Shown here: in pieces, positions 46,388-54,399 of the stretch
Layout of the letters: every line of letters starts with the position of its first letter
Numbering within the stretch: position 1 is the stretch's first letter
Origin: Candidatus Accumulibacter sp. ACC003
Lineage (GTDB): Bacteria > Pseudomonadota > Gammaproteobacteria > Burkholderiales > Rhodocyclaceae
NCBI RefSeq assembly: GCF_907163085.1
Contig: NZ_CAJQTX010000003.1
Span: forward strand, 62,001-126,000
Reading direction: 5' to 3'
Length of the DNA stretch: 64,000 bases
Program-made: the position numbers and the translations under genes
Notes under the pieces: model-generated
The model's input: the letters and a program-made list of their open reading frames with translations, nothing else
Databases searched by the model: none
What the model was told of the DNA's origin: nothing

Positions 46388-46420
46388 CGCGTGCGCTCCC
46401 CAAGGAAATGGCAAGCTCAT

Positions 46421-46451
46421 ATAATAGCAGGCCCATTCGTCAGATCAGCAA
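46421..46451 (-). promoter_or_regulatory. Predicted extended -10 promoter of the WS/DGAT gene
   Basis: On the minus strand TGC-TATTAT (TATTAT at 46426-46421) is an extended -10 element about 35 bases before the ATG at 46387. TTGCTG (46451-46446) lies 19 bases further up as a possible -35 box and falls in the 15-base direct repeat at the edge of the inserted element. Confidence 0.45.
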
Positions 46452-46734
46452 GCCCTTGACGCTCTCAGGAATTGACCCACTTTTGCTCACGAAACCGGAC
46501 CCGCCTAGTCGTCATGGCTGTGCGCACGAAAATGCCGCGCACACAGCCATTCCCGAGCGTACTCGCCTCTACACGGCGTCAAGGGTACGCTGCGCCGGGC
46601 TGCAAAAACCGCAGCCCGCCCTTGACCCCGCTCCGAGGCGAAAACCTGGGTGTTGGCGCGCGCCAACGGTGGGTCAATTTCCGTGAGCGAAAAAGGGTCA
46701 GTTTTCGTGAGCGTTGAGGGTCAGATCAGCAAGC
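46439..46734. mobile_element. Small non-autonomous element with repeated ends, flanked by 15-bp direct repeats
   Basis: GTCAGATCAGCAAGC occurs at 46439-46453 and again at 46720-46734, bracketing 266 bases with no gene. The ends share a module of TGACCC, a short spacer, GCTCACG and an A run: one good copy at the left (46473-46494) and two inverted copies at the right (46682-46700 and 46706-46723). Multiple end repeats of this sort recall IS21-family termini, so this may be a remnant or MITE-like derivative. Internal stems GGCTGTGCGC/GCGCACACAGCC and GGGCTGC/GCAGCCC add structure. Confidence 0.6.
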
Positions 46735-46742
46735 GGAGAAAA

Positions 46743-48382
46743 CCCCAAATTCCGCGATTGGAATTCTTGCCGACCTGATGCCAGGGCTCTGCCCTGCGCT
46801 GGAGCACCTCAAGGCGCGAGTTAGCCTGCGCCAGAGCGTGCTGAAGGTCGCTGAGCAGTCAAAAGCGGGACGAAAGGATCCCAATGGCATTGCTGACGCG
46901 AATTCTGGGCGAACCGATCCTCGCGCATCGCGGCGCGGGGGAGTTTTTTCCGGCGTGTCGAGAGAGAACGGGCGCTTGCTATGGAGGACTTGCCATGGCC
47001 TGCGCGAAGCTACGGGTGCGAATGCTGTGGAATAAGTCGACGGTGTCGCCGGCGACCTTCAACACCCATGCCCCGGCATGGCGCACGACCTTGCCCGGCA
47101 GATGAAACAGACGCCAGCGAACGGTAGCGACTTTGTGGCGTTGCCAGGCGGTGTCCAGGGCGGCCTGCTTGAACAGGACGAACAGGTTGTGGGCGATGAC
47201 GCCGATGCGGAAAAAGGCGGCGTTGGCGGCAAACTGTCCGCAGGGCATGCGCTCCATGCCGAAGCCGATCTTCAGTTCCTTGATCCCGTTCTCGGAAGTT
47301 TCGCCGCGCTGGCGATACCAGATCAAGGTGTCTGCGGTCGATTCGACCCGATTGCTGACAATGACGTGGTATTTCGGTGCGTCGTCGAACAGCTCGGCCT
47401 GCCGTCGATATTTGACGACGATCAAGCGGAACGCTTTCCTGGTCTCGTTCATGCTGTGCAGCGTTTCGGCCACGGCACAGTCCGCGTAGGTTTTCCAGGC
47501 GGCTTCGGGGATTCCGGCAATGGCCTGTTGGGTCGCCCCATCCAGCCGTCCACCGATGGCGAAGGTCTTGCCGGTGTCTTCGCAGTAGTTGACGATGTCG
47601 GCCTGATAGCCGGCCGAGTCCAGGCGGACATGGGCAATGCGATGCCCTTTGGGCAGGCGTGCTTCGCACGCCTGAATGAATTCGAAGTTCTCTGTCGCCG
47701 GGGCGATATTGCCTTCCCGAAACTCGTCGAAGATCACGATACCGGCTTCAGCCAGATGCCCGATCATCGGCATGTAGCCTTGCTCTCCCTTGTACGTGTG
47801 CTGCGCCGCTTCCTTTTCGGCGACGATCTGCGAAGCGTCACCATCCAGCGTATGGGCGATGAGACCACTCTGCCGAAGCCGCGTCGCCACGACGCGTCGG
47901 TTGATGCGATCCAGCCCGGCAAGTCCGTCGCCGGCACCGGTGCGGCGCAGCCAGTCGCCTACGGCGTCGGTGCTGGGCAGCGCATCCTGCTTGAGGAGAT
48001 GGCCCAGGGCGGCGTCGTTCTTCAGCGTCCGCAGGTCTTCCAACGAACGACCACCACCGGTCAGCATGAGCACCAGCGGGGTGACATAGGCACTGGCTTG
48101 ATAGCCGCGCCGACTGCCGGGCTTGGGCATCTCCGTACCCAGCCACCGATTCAATCCCAAGCCGCGCACAAATTCGCCGAACAGCACCAGCCCGGCATTC
48201 GCCGTCAGCAGTTCGTCCGTCGCTTCAACCTTGAACGGAAGCACCGTTTGTGCCAGAGTTCCCATCGCCCCGCCTCCTTTGCTCTCCAAATAGGTGACTG
48301 TCTCAGTAACATCACTCTACCCAAGATCAAGGCTTGGCGGGGCATTCCCGCTATCTATTCAGATTGAATCGCGGAACCCGGG
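46743..48382 (-). mobile_element. IS1380-family insertion sequence
   Basis: About 1640 bp containing one transposase gene. The left end begins CCCCAAATTCCGCGATT and the right end, read inwards, begins CCCGGGTTCCGCGATT; the ends share TTCCGCGATT. The element is bordered by AAAA on both sides (46739-46742 and 48383-48386), fitting the 4-bp duplications made by IS1380 elements. Removing it joins GGAG-AAAACAGC to the GTG start of the acyl-CoA-binding gene. Confidence 0.8.
46979..48265 (-). CDS. IS1380 family transposase
   Basis: A 428-residue DDE transposase of the IS1380 type. Recognisable blocks include LTGGGRSLEDLRTLKND, HTLDGDASQIVAEKEAAQHTY (first catalytic Asp region), HVRLDSAGYQ (second Asp) and a late SENGIKELKIGFGMERMP block that carries the glutamate. 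The start at ATG 48265 is supported by AAAGGAGG seven bases upstream; a TTG eight codons earlier lacks this. The frame is intact, so the element may still be active. Confidence 0.92.
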   Translation of the reverse strand: MGTLAQTVLPFKVEATDELLTANAGLVLFGEFVRGLGLNRWLGTEMPKPGSRRGYQASAYVTPLVLMLTGGGRSLEDLRTLKNDAALGHLLKQDALPSTDAVGDWLRRTGAGDGLAGLDRINRRVVATRLRQSGLIAHTLDGDASQIVAEKEAAQHTYKGEQGYMPMIGHLAEAGIVIFDEFREGNIAPATENFEFIQACEARLPKGHRIAHVRLDSAGYQADIVNYCEDTGKTFAIGGRLDGATQQAIAGIPEAAWKTYADCAVAETLHSMNETRKAFRLIVVKYRRQAELFDDAPKYHVIVSNRVESTADTLIWYRQRGETSENGIKELKIGFGMERMPCGQFAANAAFFRIGVIAHNLFVLFKQAALDTAWQRHKVATVRWRLFHLPGKVVRHAGAWVLKVAGDTVDLFHSIRTRSFAQAMASPP

Positions 48383-48390
48383 AAAACAGC

Positions 48391-48651
48391 GTGAGTGACT
48401 TGCCAGCCCAGTTCGACGCCGCCGTGGCCAGTTCCAGGGATCTTCCCGAGCGTCCGGACAATGCCACCATGCTGAAACTCTATGCGCTCTACAAGCAGGC
48501 CAGCAGTGGCGACGTCGAAGGTCGGCGGCCGGGGTTTACGGACCTGATCGGGCGCGCCAAGTACGACGCATGGGCGGCGATCAAGGGCACCGCAGGCGCG
48601 GCAGCGATGGCGCAGTACGTCGCCCTGGTCGACGCGCTGAAAGGCTGCTGA
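48391..48651 (+). CDS. Acyl-CoA-binding protein
   Basis: An 86-residue ACBP that would bind and carry long-chain acyl-CoA in the cytoplasm. The fold's landmark residues are present: the N-terminal helix DLPAQFDAAV, then RPDNATMLKLYALYKQASSG, the RPGFTDLIGRAKYDAWAA segment and a final helix. The start is GTG 48391, which gives the usual SDLxAQF N-terminus. An IS1380 element ends nine bases before it. The native GGAG site (46735-46738) is now 1.6 kb away, so expression may be reduced or driven from the IS end. Before insertion it was divergent from WS/DGAT with only about 78 bases between starts. Confidence 0.9.
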   Translation: MSDLPAQFDAAVASSRDLPERPDNATMLKLYALYKQASSGDVEGRRPGFTDLIGRAKYDAWAAIKGTAGAAAMAQYVALVDALKGC

Positions 48652-48690
48652 AACCGGCGCGGCGCTACTCGCTTTCGCAGGCGCTGTTGT

Positions 48691-48969
48691 TCAGGCCGGA
48701 AAGTTCTCGTCGAAGAAGCGCTGGACTTCGCGCTCGATGCTCGGTTTGAGCGCGAACAGCATCAAGCTGAGACGGATCTCGAGCGCGACTTCGTGTTTGT
48801 CGAGTGACAGCTCGCCGGCTACTCCCGGGCGCTTGAAGTTCATGACGTCGCCGTCCCAGGCGTAGTCCAGGTCGAACTCGTCCTTCAATTCGGAAGCCAT
48901 GTGTTCGGCAGAGGCACGGGCCTCGGCACGGGTTTTGCCATGTTGGCGGCGAATGCTGATGTCGCTCAT
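48691..48969 (-). CDS. Polyhydroxyalkanoic acid system family protein
   Basis: A 92-residue protein matching the small PHA granule-region family (PHA_gran_rgn type): MSDISIRRQHGKTRAEARA near the start, a central YAWDGDVMNFKRPGVAGEL and an ending in EVQRFFDENF. Members occur beside PHA genes in proteobacteria; their exact activity is not established. It is convergent with the acyl-CoA-binding gene and 18 bases downstream of rsgA, so it is probably co-transcribed with phhB-rsgA. Confidence 0.85.
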   Translation of the reverse strand: MSDISIRRQHGKTRAEARASAEHMASELKDEFDLDYAWDGDVMNFKRPGVAGELSLDKHEVALEIRLSLMLFALKPSIEREVQRFFDENFPA

Positions 48970-48987
48970 CGGAGGGGTCCTGTGGGG

Positions 48988-49854
48988 TTAGCCGATTTCG
49001 GCACAAAGTGAGCGAAACGCCGCATAGCGGCGTGGGTTGATGTCGCCGTGTTGAAGCGCTGCATGAACGCTGCAGTCGGGTTCGCGATCGTGCCGGCAGT
49101 CGCGGAAACGGCATTTCCCGAGCAGCGGTCTGAGTTCTCGGAACGTTTGCGCAAGGTCGTCCGACGACAGGTGGTGCAGGCCAAACTCGGTCAGCCCGGG
49201 CGAGTCGATCAGCGCCGACGCTTGGCCGAGGCGGTAGAGTTTGGCGTGCGTCGTGGTGTGCTTGCCGGTGTTGAGGGCTTGCGAGATCTCCCGCGTTGGC
49301 GCTCTGGCGCCAGGAACCAGGGCGTTGATCAGCGTGGACTTGCCCATTCCGGATTGGCCGATCAGCACGCTGAGGTGATCGGCAAGATAGGGTAGCAAGA
49401 GCGCACCGTTCTGGTGCGCGCAGAGTTCGCAGACCCGGTAGCCGAGCTTCTCGAATTGCACCAGCGCGGCTCTGGGCGCCGCCAGGCGAGTGCTCAAGTC
49501 GCATTTATTGAGCACGATCAGGACCTCGATATCCTGACTCTCGGCGGCGACGATACAGCGTGTGACCAGCTCGTCGGAAAACGGCGGGTCGGTGGCCACG
49601 ACGACGATCACTTGCGTGACGTTCGCGGCAATCAGCTTCTGCTTGAACTGATCGGAACGATAGAGCAGCGTCTGGCGTGCGGCGACCGTGCTGATCACGC
49701 CTTGCCCCGAACCCGTTTGCTGGACGCTGACCTGGTCGCCGCAGGCCAGTTCGCTTTTCTTGCCGCGAGGGAAGCAGAGCAGTGTGGCGCCGTCGGCCAG
49801 TTCGACGCGATATTGCCGACCGTAAGCGGCGACGACGGTGCCGGCGAGGTTCAA
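48988..49854 (-). CDS. rsgA: Ribosome small subunit-dependent GTPase A (RsgA)
   Basis: RsgA is a circularly permuted GTPase that assists late 30S maturation. The 288 residues contain an OB-fold N-terminus, NKCD (116-119), the P-loop GQSGMGKST (166-174), DSPG (217-220) and a zinc motif with Cys248, Cys253, His255 and Cys261. The G4-G1-G3 order is that expected for the family. Translation likely begins at TTG 49854, which overlaps the TGA of phhB, suggesting translational coupling. Confidence 0.95.
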   Translation of the reverse strand: MNLAGTVVAAYGRQYRVELADGATLLCFPRGKKSELACGDQVSVQQTGSGQGVISTVAARQTLLYRSDQFKQKLIAANVTQVIVVVATDPPFSDELVTRCIVAAESQDIEVLIVLNKCDLSTRLAAPRAALVQFEKLGYRVCELCAHQNGALLLPYLADHLSVLIGQSGMGKSTLINALVPGARAPTREISQALNTGKHTTTHAKLYRLGQASALIDSPGLTEFGLHHLSSDDLAQTFRELRPLLGKCRFRDCRHDREPDCSVHAALQHGDINPRRYAAFRSLCAEIG

Positions 49855-50195
49855 ATCCGTGTCAATGCCTCGATCTTGGCAGCGCAGATGAAGTCGTTGC
49901 GCGACAGGCCGCCAACGTCATGCGTGCTGTAACTGAGCTTGACGCGGCCGTAGCCGACGGCGAGCTCCGGGTGGTGGTTTTCGCGTTCGGCGAGGCCGGC
50001 GACGGTGTTGACGAACAGCAGTGTCGCGGCGTAACTGGCGAAGACAAAGTCCTTCTGCAGGACGCCCGCCTCGGCAATCGTCCAGTCGGGCAGACACGTT
50101 TTTTGCAGCGCGCTAGCCTGCGCGGGGTCAAGCAGGTGTTCGTTGCCGCGCAAGGGGCGGCAATGTTCGAGGGCAAGTTCTTGAGCGGTAGTCAT
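49851..50195 (-). CDS. phhB: Pterin-4a-carbinolamine dehydratase
   Basis: The 114-residue enzyme dehydrates 4a-hydroxytetrahydropterin in tetrahydropterin recycling. The active-site motif ENHHPEL (His74, His75, Pro76) and the later STHDVGGLS (His92) are present. ATG 50195 is preceded by GGAGG eight bases away. It overlaps the start of rsgA and lies 25 bases after the M48 protease gene on the same strand. No phenylalanine hydroxylase gene is in the window. Confidence 0.93.
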   Translation of the reverse strand: MTTAQELALEHCRPLRGNEHLLDPAQASALQKTCLPDWTIAEAGVLQKDFVFASYAATLLFVNTVAGLAERENHHPELAVGYGRVKLSYSTHDVGGLSRNDFICAAKIEALTRI

Positions 50196-50220
50196 CTTGG
50201 GACCTCCGGTGACGGGCGGG

Positions 50221-51459
50221 TCACGCCTCCTGCAGGCGGGCAATGCGCAGCGCGGCGGGCGGATGCGAATCGTAAAACAGCGAGTGTAAGGGGTCGGGGG
50301 TCAAGGTCGACGCGTTGTCTTCATACAATTTCACCAGCGCCGCGACGAGATCGTCTGCGGAGGCGTTGGCCGCGGCGTAGCGATCCGCTTCAAACTCGTC
50401 GCGGCGAGACAGCAGGCTCAGCAGCGGCGTCAGGAGGAAGGTGAACACGGGTCCGACAAGGAAGAACAACAGTAGCCCGAGTGCCGTGTTGCCGGCCTCG
50501 ACACCGAGGCCATTGAAAAACCAGCTGGCGTCGATCAGCTGCCCGAGTACGGCGAGAAAAGCCAGCGACATGGCAAAGAGCATGCCGATCCGTTTGATTA
50601 CGTGGCGATGCTTGAAGTGACCGAGTTCGTGCGCCAGTACGGCTTCGACTTCGACGGCTTGCAGGCGACCAAGCAAGGTGTCGAAGAAGACGATGCGTTT
50701 GCTCTTGCCAAAGCCGGTGAAGTAGGCGTTGCCATGGCTTGAGCGGCGGGAACCGTCCATGACGAACAAGCCCGAGCTGGTGAAGCCGCAGCGGCTCAGC
50801 AGCGCTTCGACGCGCGCTTTGAGTTGAGCGTCGTCAAGCTCGACGAATTTGTTGAACAGGGGCGCGATCCAGGTCGGGTAGATGAACAGCAAGAGCAGAT
50901 TGAAGGCGCACCAGAAGAGCCAGACGTAGAGCCACCACAGGCTCCCCATTCTGTCCATCAGCCAGAGCACGGCGAGTAGCACCGGCGTGCCGATGGCGAA
51001 GGCCAGTGCCGCCTGTTTCAGCAGATCAAGGACGAAGAGCTTCGCCGTCATGCGGTTGAAGCCGAAGCGTTCTTCGACGACGAACTGTTGATAGAACGCC
51101 AGCGGCAGATCAATGAGCGCGGAAATCAGCAGCACGCTGAAGATCAGCGCGACGCCATAAAGCAGGCCGTCTACCCGCGCCGACCAGAATTCGTGCAGCA
51201 CCTGCACGCCACCACCGAGAGTGAAGGCCAGCAAGGCAGCGACTTCCACGGCCAGACCGATGCGGCCCAGGCGTGTGCGCGCCACCGTATAGTCGGCCGC
51301 CTTGTGGTGCGCGGCGAGGGCGATGCGACCCGCGAAACCGACCGGCACATGCGCCCGGTGGGCGATGACATGCGAAATCTGGCGGCCGGCCAACCAGAGA
51401 CGCAGAGCGCACGTTGACAGCAGGGCGGCAAGAAAGACGAGCGAGAAAGTATCGAGCAT
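50221..51459 (-). CDS. M48 family membrane metallopeptidase (Ste24-like)
   Basis: A 412-residue integral-membrane zinc peptidase. It begins with a membrane helix and has several more (about residues 65-85, 98-122, 145-168, 174-196 and two after the active site). The zinc motif HELGH (277-281) and the later glutamate-containing [12 protein letters not shown] are those of CAAX prenyl protease 1/Ste24-like M48A enzymes. Bacterial members act in membrane-protein quality control. It is divergent from orn, with 44 bases between starts, and the first gene of a likely operon with phhB, rsgA and the PHA-system gene. Confidence 0.93.
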   Translation of the reverse strand: MLDTFSLVFLAALLSTCALRLWLAGRQISHVIAHRAHVPVGFAGRIALAAHHKAADYTVARTRLGRIGLAVEVAALLAFTLGGGVQVLHEFWSARVDGLLYGVALIFSVLLISALIDLPLAFYQQFVVEERFGFNRMTAKLFVLDLLKQAALAFAIGTPVLLAVLWLMDRMGSLWWLYVWLFWCAFNLLLLFIYPTWIAPLFNKFVELDDAQLKARVEALLSRCGFTSSGLFVMDGSRRSSHGNAYFTGFGKSKRIVFFDTLLGRLQAVEVEAVLAHELGHFKHRHVIKRIGMLFAMSLAFLAVLGQLIDASWFFNGLGVEAGNTALGLLLFFLVGPVFTFLLTPLLSLLSRRDEFEADRYAAANASADDLVAALVKLYEDNASTLTPDPLHSLFYDSHPPAALRIARLQEA

Positions 51460-51503
51460 GCGAGTGTGACACAATGTTGTTTTTACAGGTTCAGGCAGAT
51501 TAT

Positions 51504-52049
51504 ATGGCACACGATGCAAATCACCTCGTTTGGCTGGACATGGAGATGAGCGGTCTCGAGCCGGAACGTGAGCGGATCATCGAGCTGGCGATGATCGTTA
51601 CCGACAGCCAGCTGACGACGATTGCCGAATCACCGGTGTGGGCCGTACATCAGGACGATGCCTGTCTGGACGCGATGGACGAGTGGAACCGAAAGACGCA
51701 CGGGCGCTCGGGTCTGATCGATCGGGTGCGCGCGTCGATCCTCGACGAGGCGGCTGTCGAAGCCGCGGCGCTGGCTTTCATGCAGGGCTACGTCGCGCAG
51801 GCGGCCAGTCCGCTGTGCGGTAACTCGATCGGGCAGGATCGTCGCTTCATGGTGAAATACATGCCGCAACTCGAAGCCTGGTTCCACTATCGCAACCTCG
51901 ATGTCAGCACCCTGAAGGAGCTGTGTCGGCGCTGGAAGCCGGAGGTGGCGAAGGCCTTCGTGAAGCGCTCCGAGCACACGGCGCTGGCTGATATTCGCGA
52001 GTCGATCGCCGAGTTGGCGCACTACCGCGAGCATTTCATCAAGCTTTGA
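51504..52049 (+). CDS. orn: Oligoribonuclease
   Basis: Orn is a DEDDh exonuclease that degrades two- to five-nucleotide RNAs, including pGpG from cyclic-di-GMP turnover. The 181-residue protein keeps all catalytic residues: Asp12 and Glu14 in LDMEMSGL, Asp112 in SIGQDRRFM, and His158 and Asp163 in [10 protein letters not shown]. The ATG at 51504 gives the family-standard N-terminus; in-frame upstream starts would add an unsupported 30-residue extension. Confidence 0.96.
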   Translation: MAHDANHLVWLDMEMSGLEPERERIIELAMIVTDSQLTTIAESPVWAVHQDDACLDAMDEWNRKTHGRSGLIDRVRASILDEAAVEAAALAFMQGYVAQAASPLCGNSIGQDRRFMVKYMPQLEAWFHYRNLDVSTLKELCRRWKPEVAKAFVKRSEHTALADIRESIAELAHYREHFIKL

Positions 52050-52080
52050 AAGCGTTCGACGATCGTCGGCAAGGAAAAGC

Positions 52081-53715
52081 CTAGCCGCCGGCGTGGCCTG
52101 CCTTGCGCCGGTAGAGGCTGATTTTTTCCGAGTCACGGCGGTCGCCCGGTCGTCCGCCCTGCCACACTTTCTGCCAGCCATTGATGGTCGGCGAGCCGTG
52201 CGTCAGCAGCAGGTCGCAGCTTCTCCCCTCCGCCGATTCCCGCGCTACGGTTTGTATTCCGTCGAAATAGTCCAGCGACGCGAGCAGCGAATCGGCGACA
52301 TTGGCGGCGATGCAGCCATGTTTGGCAGGCAGCGCCTTGGCCAGCGCCGCCGAGAGCGGACGGTAGGTTTTTCCGTAGTCGATCCACGGCATCCAGAGCG
52401 TCGCAATCAATAACCAGAACAGCGTCAGGCCAGCCATCCAGTGCATGATGCCGCGCATCGGCGAGCGCGGGCTGCTGGCGATCAGCCAGCACCAGACGAG
52501 AGTTCCGAGCACCGCGAAGCTGACGTTTAACCAGCTGAATTGGCCGACAAATCCCGGTTCCTGCCGATTGGCCTGGCGTGCCAGCTGCTCTGGCCAGCCG
52601 AATACCATCGCCGACCAGCCAAGCCAGGCGAGCACGGCGAAGAAGCTGAAGGTGATCATGTTGAACCAGTCGAAGGCGTTCGCCGCGCCACGCCGCAGCG
52701 ATGTAACGCCCGGGACTGCCAGCAGAACCAGCGGTGGCAGCAGCAACAAGGCCGGCGCGCTGCGCGCTCCAAGGCTGACGCTGAGCACCGCCAGGATGAT
52801 CAGGAAAGCGACAATCGGCAGAGCCAGTGCGGTCGAGCGCAGCTGTCTACGCTTCACCCAGAGCGTCCACCCGGCGAGCGGGAAGGCCGGCCATGCGTAC
52901 CAGGGGAGCAGCATCGAGAAATTCAGCAAGCTGAGTAGCGGTTGCGCGTCGTCGCCGAGCTGGCTCAATTCGAGTTGCCAGAATTCCGCCAGGTAGGCCG
53001 GCGAACTGGCGAACAAGGCGGCGAGCCACGCGCCGGCGAAAGCGCTGGCCAGGAGCAAGGAGGCGAGGAGTAATAGCGCCGATCGCTGGCGATTCTCCGA
53101 TCGCCAGACGACAAAGGCGGCAATCGGCAAGAGCGGCAGCATCGGTAGGGCGCCGTTGGCGAGGAAGCCGAGCCCCAGTGCCGAGCCGAAACAAGACGCG
53201 CCACGCAGTGGCCGCCTCGGCAGCTCGCTCAAGCCCCAGTAGGCGGCGGTGTGCGCGGTCAGCGTCGCCAACATCGGCTGCGCCTCGTGCGCGTGGAACA
53301 GAAAGCCGATACTGCCGGCCAGCAGTAGCGGCGCCGCCGGCGCCAGTTCGCGGCCGTGCAGCTGGCGCGCGGCGAGGTAGATGAAGGCCAGCGAGAGCAG
53401 GGTGAACAAGCCGCTGGCCAGTCTTGCCGACTCATGTACCGGTAAGACCCAGGCAAACAGGTGGCTGCTGGCGGCCGCCACCCAATAGTGTAGCGGGGCG
53501 TCGGGGTAGGGGCGACCAGCGAGGCTGGGGGTCAACCAGTGGCCGTTGGTGACCAGGTCGTGCACCACGCCGATGGTTACCGCATCATCGTTTTTCCACG
53601 GGTCGTGGCCGATCAGGCCGGTGAAAATATAAAGGACGAGCAGGACTGCCAGCGCCAGGCCGCTGGGCGGCAGTGGCATCCCCTTGAAGCGCGAATGTTC
53701 CGGCTGAGTTGGCAT
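52081..53715 (-). CDS. Glycosyltransferase family 39-like membrane protein
   Basis: A 544-residue polytopic membrane protein of the ArnT/PMT (GT39) type. It has a first membrane helix, then the periplasmic acidic motif GHDPWKNDDA, followed by HWLTPSLAGRPYPDAPLHYW, which corresponds to the W-L-x-P-x-L-x-G-x-P-x-x-x-x-P-P-L-Y-Y-W block of the family, and about ten further hydrophobic helices. Such enzymes move sugars from polyprenyl phosphate to proteins or lipid A. The substrate cannot be told. The ATG at 53715 is chosen for the family-like start; in-frame upstream residues are basic and low in hydrophobicity. Confidence 0.85.
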   Translation of the reverse strand: MPTQPEHSRFKGMPLPPSGLALAVLLVLYIFTGLIGHDPWKNDDAVTIGVVHDLVTNGHWLTPSLAGRPYPDAPLHYWVAAASSHLFAWVLPVHESARLASGLFTLLSLAFIYLAARQLHGRELAPAAPLLLAGSIGFLFHAHEAQPMLATLTAHTAAYWGLSELPRRPLRGASCFGSALGLGFLANGALPMLPLLPIAAFVVWRSENRQRSALLLLASLLLASAFAGAWLAALFASSPAYLAEFWQLELSQLGDDAQPLLSLLNFSMLLPWYAWPAFPLAGWTLWVKRRQLRSTALALPIVAFLIILAVLSVSLGARSAPALLLLPPLVLLAVPGVTSLRRGAANAFDWFNMITFSFFAVLAWLGWSAMVFGWPEQLARQANRQEPGFVGQFSWLNVSFAVLGTLVWCWLIASSPRSPMRGIMHWMAGLTLFWLLIATLWMPWIDYGKTYRPLSAALAKALPAKHGCIAANVADSLLASLDYFDGIQTVARESAEGRSCDLLLTHGSPTINGWQKVWQGGRPGDRRDSEKISLYRRKAGHAGG

Positions 53716-53757
53716 TTCGAGACTGCTGCTGACGCTCGTCGGCCGTTGACGGAAATG

Positions 53758-53784
53758 AAAAAGGCAGCCTTGTGGCTGCCTTTT
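53758..53784. terminator. Intrinsic terminator downstream of rpmE
   Basis: AAAAAGGCAGCC, a four-base loop, and GGCTGCCTTTT form a strong stem with flanking A and T runs. On the minus strand it lies 32 bases past the rpmE stop and ends in five T, so it separates rpmE from the GT39-like gene. Confidence 0.9.
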
Positions 53785-53815
53785 CTGCCGACTCCAGTCG
53801 ACCGCGTGGGCCGGC

Positions 53816-54031
53816 CTAAGCCGACTTGCGCATCGCGCCGTACTTCTGGTTGAATTTCTCGACACGGCCAGCCGTATCGATCATCTTCTGTTTGCCGGTG
53901 TAGAAAGGGTGACACGCCGCGCACACTTCGACGTGCAGGTCTTTCTTCATCGTCGACTTGGTGACGAAGGTGTTGCTGCACGAGCAGGTCACCGTGATTT
54001 CGCTGTACGCAGGATGGATGGTGGCTTTCAT
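53816..54031 (-). CDS. rpmE: 50S ribosomal protein L31 (zinc-type)
   Basis: A 71-residue L31 with [22 protein letters not shown] and the later [13 protein letters not shown]. The four cysteines (Cys16, Cys18, Cys37, Cys40) make it the zinc-binding type rather than the zinc-free paralogue. ATG 54031 is used; a second ATG three codons upstream has its site too close. The gene follows rho in the usual betaproteobacterial order but is now separated from it by a mobile element. Confidence 0.95.
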   Translation of the reverse strand: MKATIHPAYSEITVTCSCSNTFVTKSTMKKDLHVEVCAACHPFYTGKQKMIDTAGRVEKFNQKYGAMRKSA

Positions 54032-54252
54032 CTGGTGCATTTCCTGTATGTTATATCAATAAGTCCGGTGCCAGGGTCGGCGAACAGGACGTGAGTCTTT
54101 TCGGGAAGACGCGAATTATCGGTGATTTTTCGATCGTCTGCAATCGCTGTCGTTCAGCGGCAGCCCTGACGCATGACCTCCCCGAATCGACAGCACTTGC
54201 CGGTTACGCCCACTTTCGCCGCCGAGGCGGCCAGATGGGGGTTGGCTAGCGG
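54032..54252. other. Upstream region of rpmE up to the mobile element
   Basis: No gene is visible. This stretch presumably contains the rpmE promoter on the minus strand; no clear -35/-10 pair was assigned. The inserted DruA-carrying element begins near 54253. Confidence 0.5.
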
Positions 54253-54399
54253 CAAGGGAGCGCTTGCGGCGCGGGGGTTTGGTGTTCAGTCAGTGGGACA
54301 GGAGAGGTCGAGGGAGCTCCGTTACGATCGCCAGGCGAGCCTTTCCCGGCGCGGGGTGCGCCGCGCTTGGGAAGATGTGTTGGGCAGGCCTGGGCAAGG

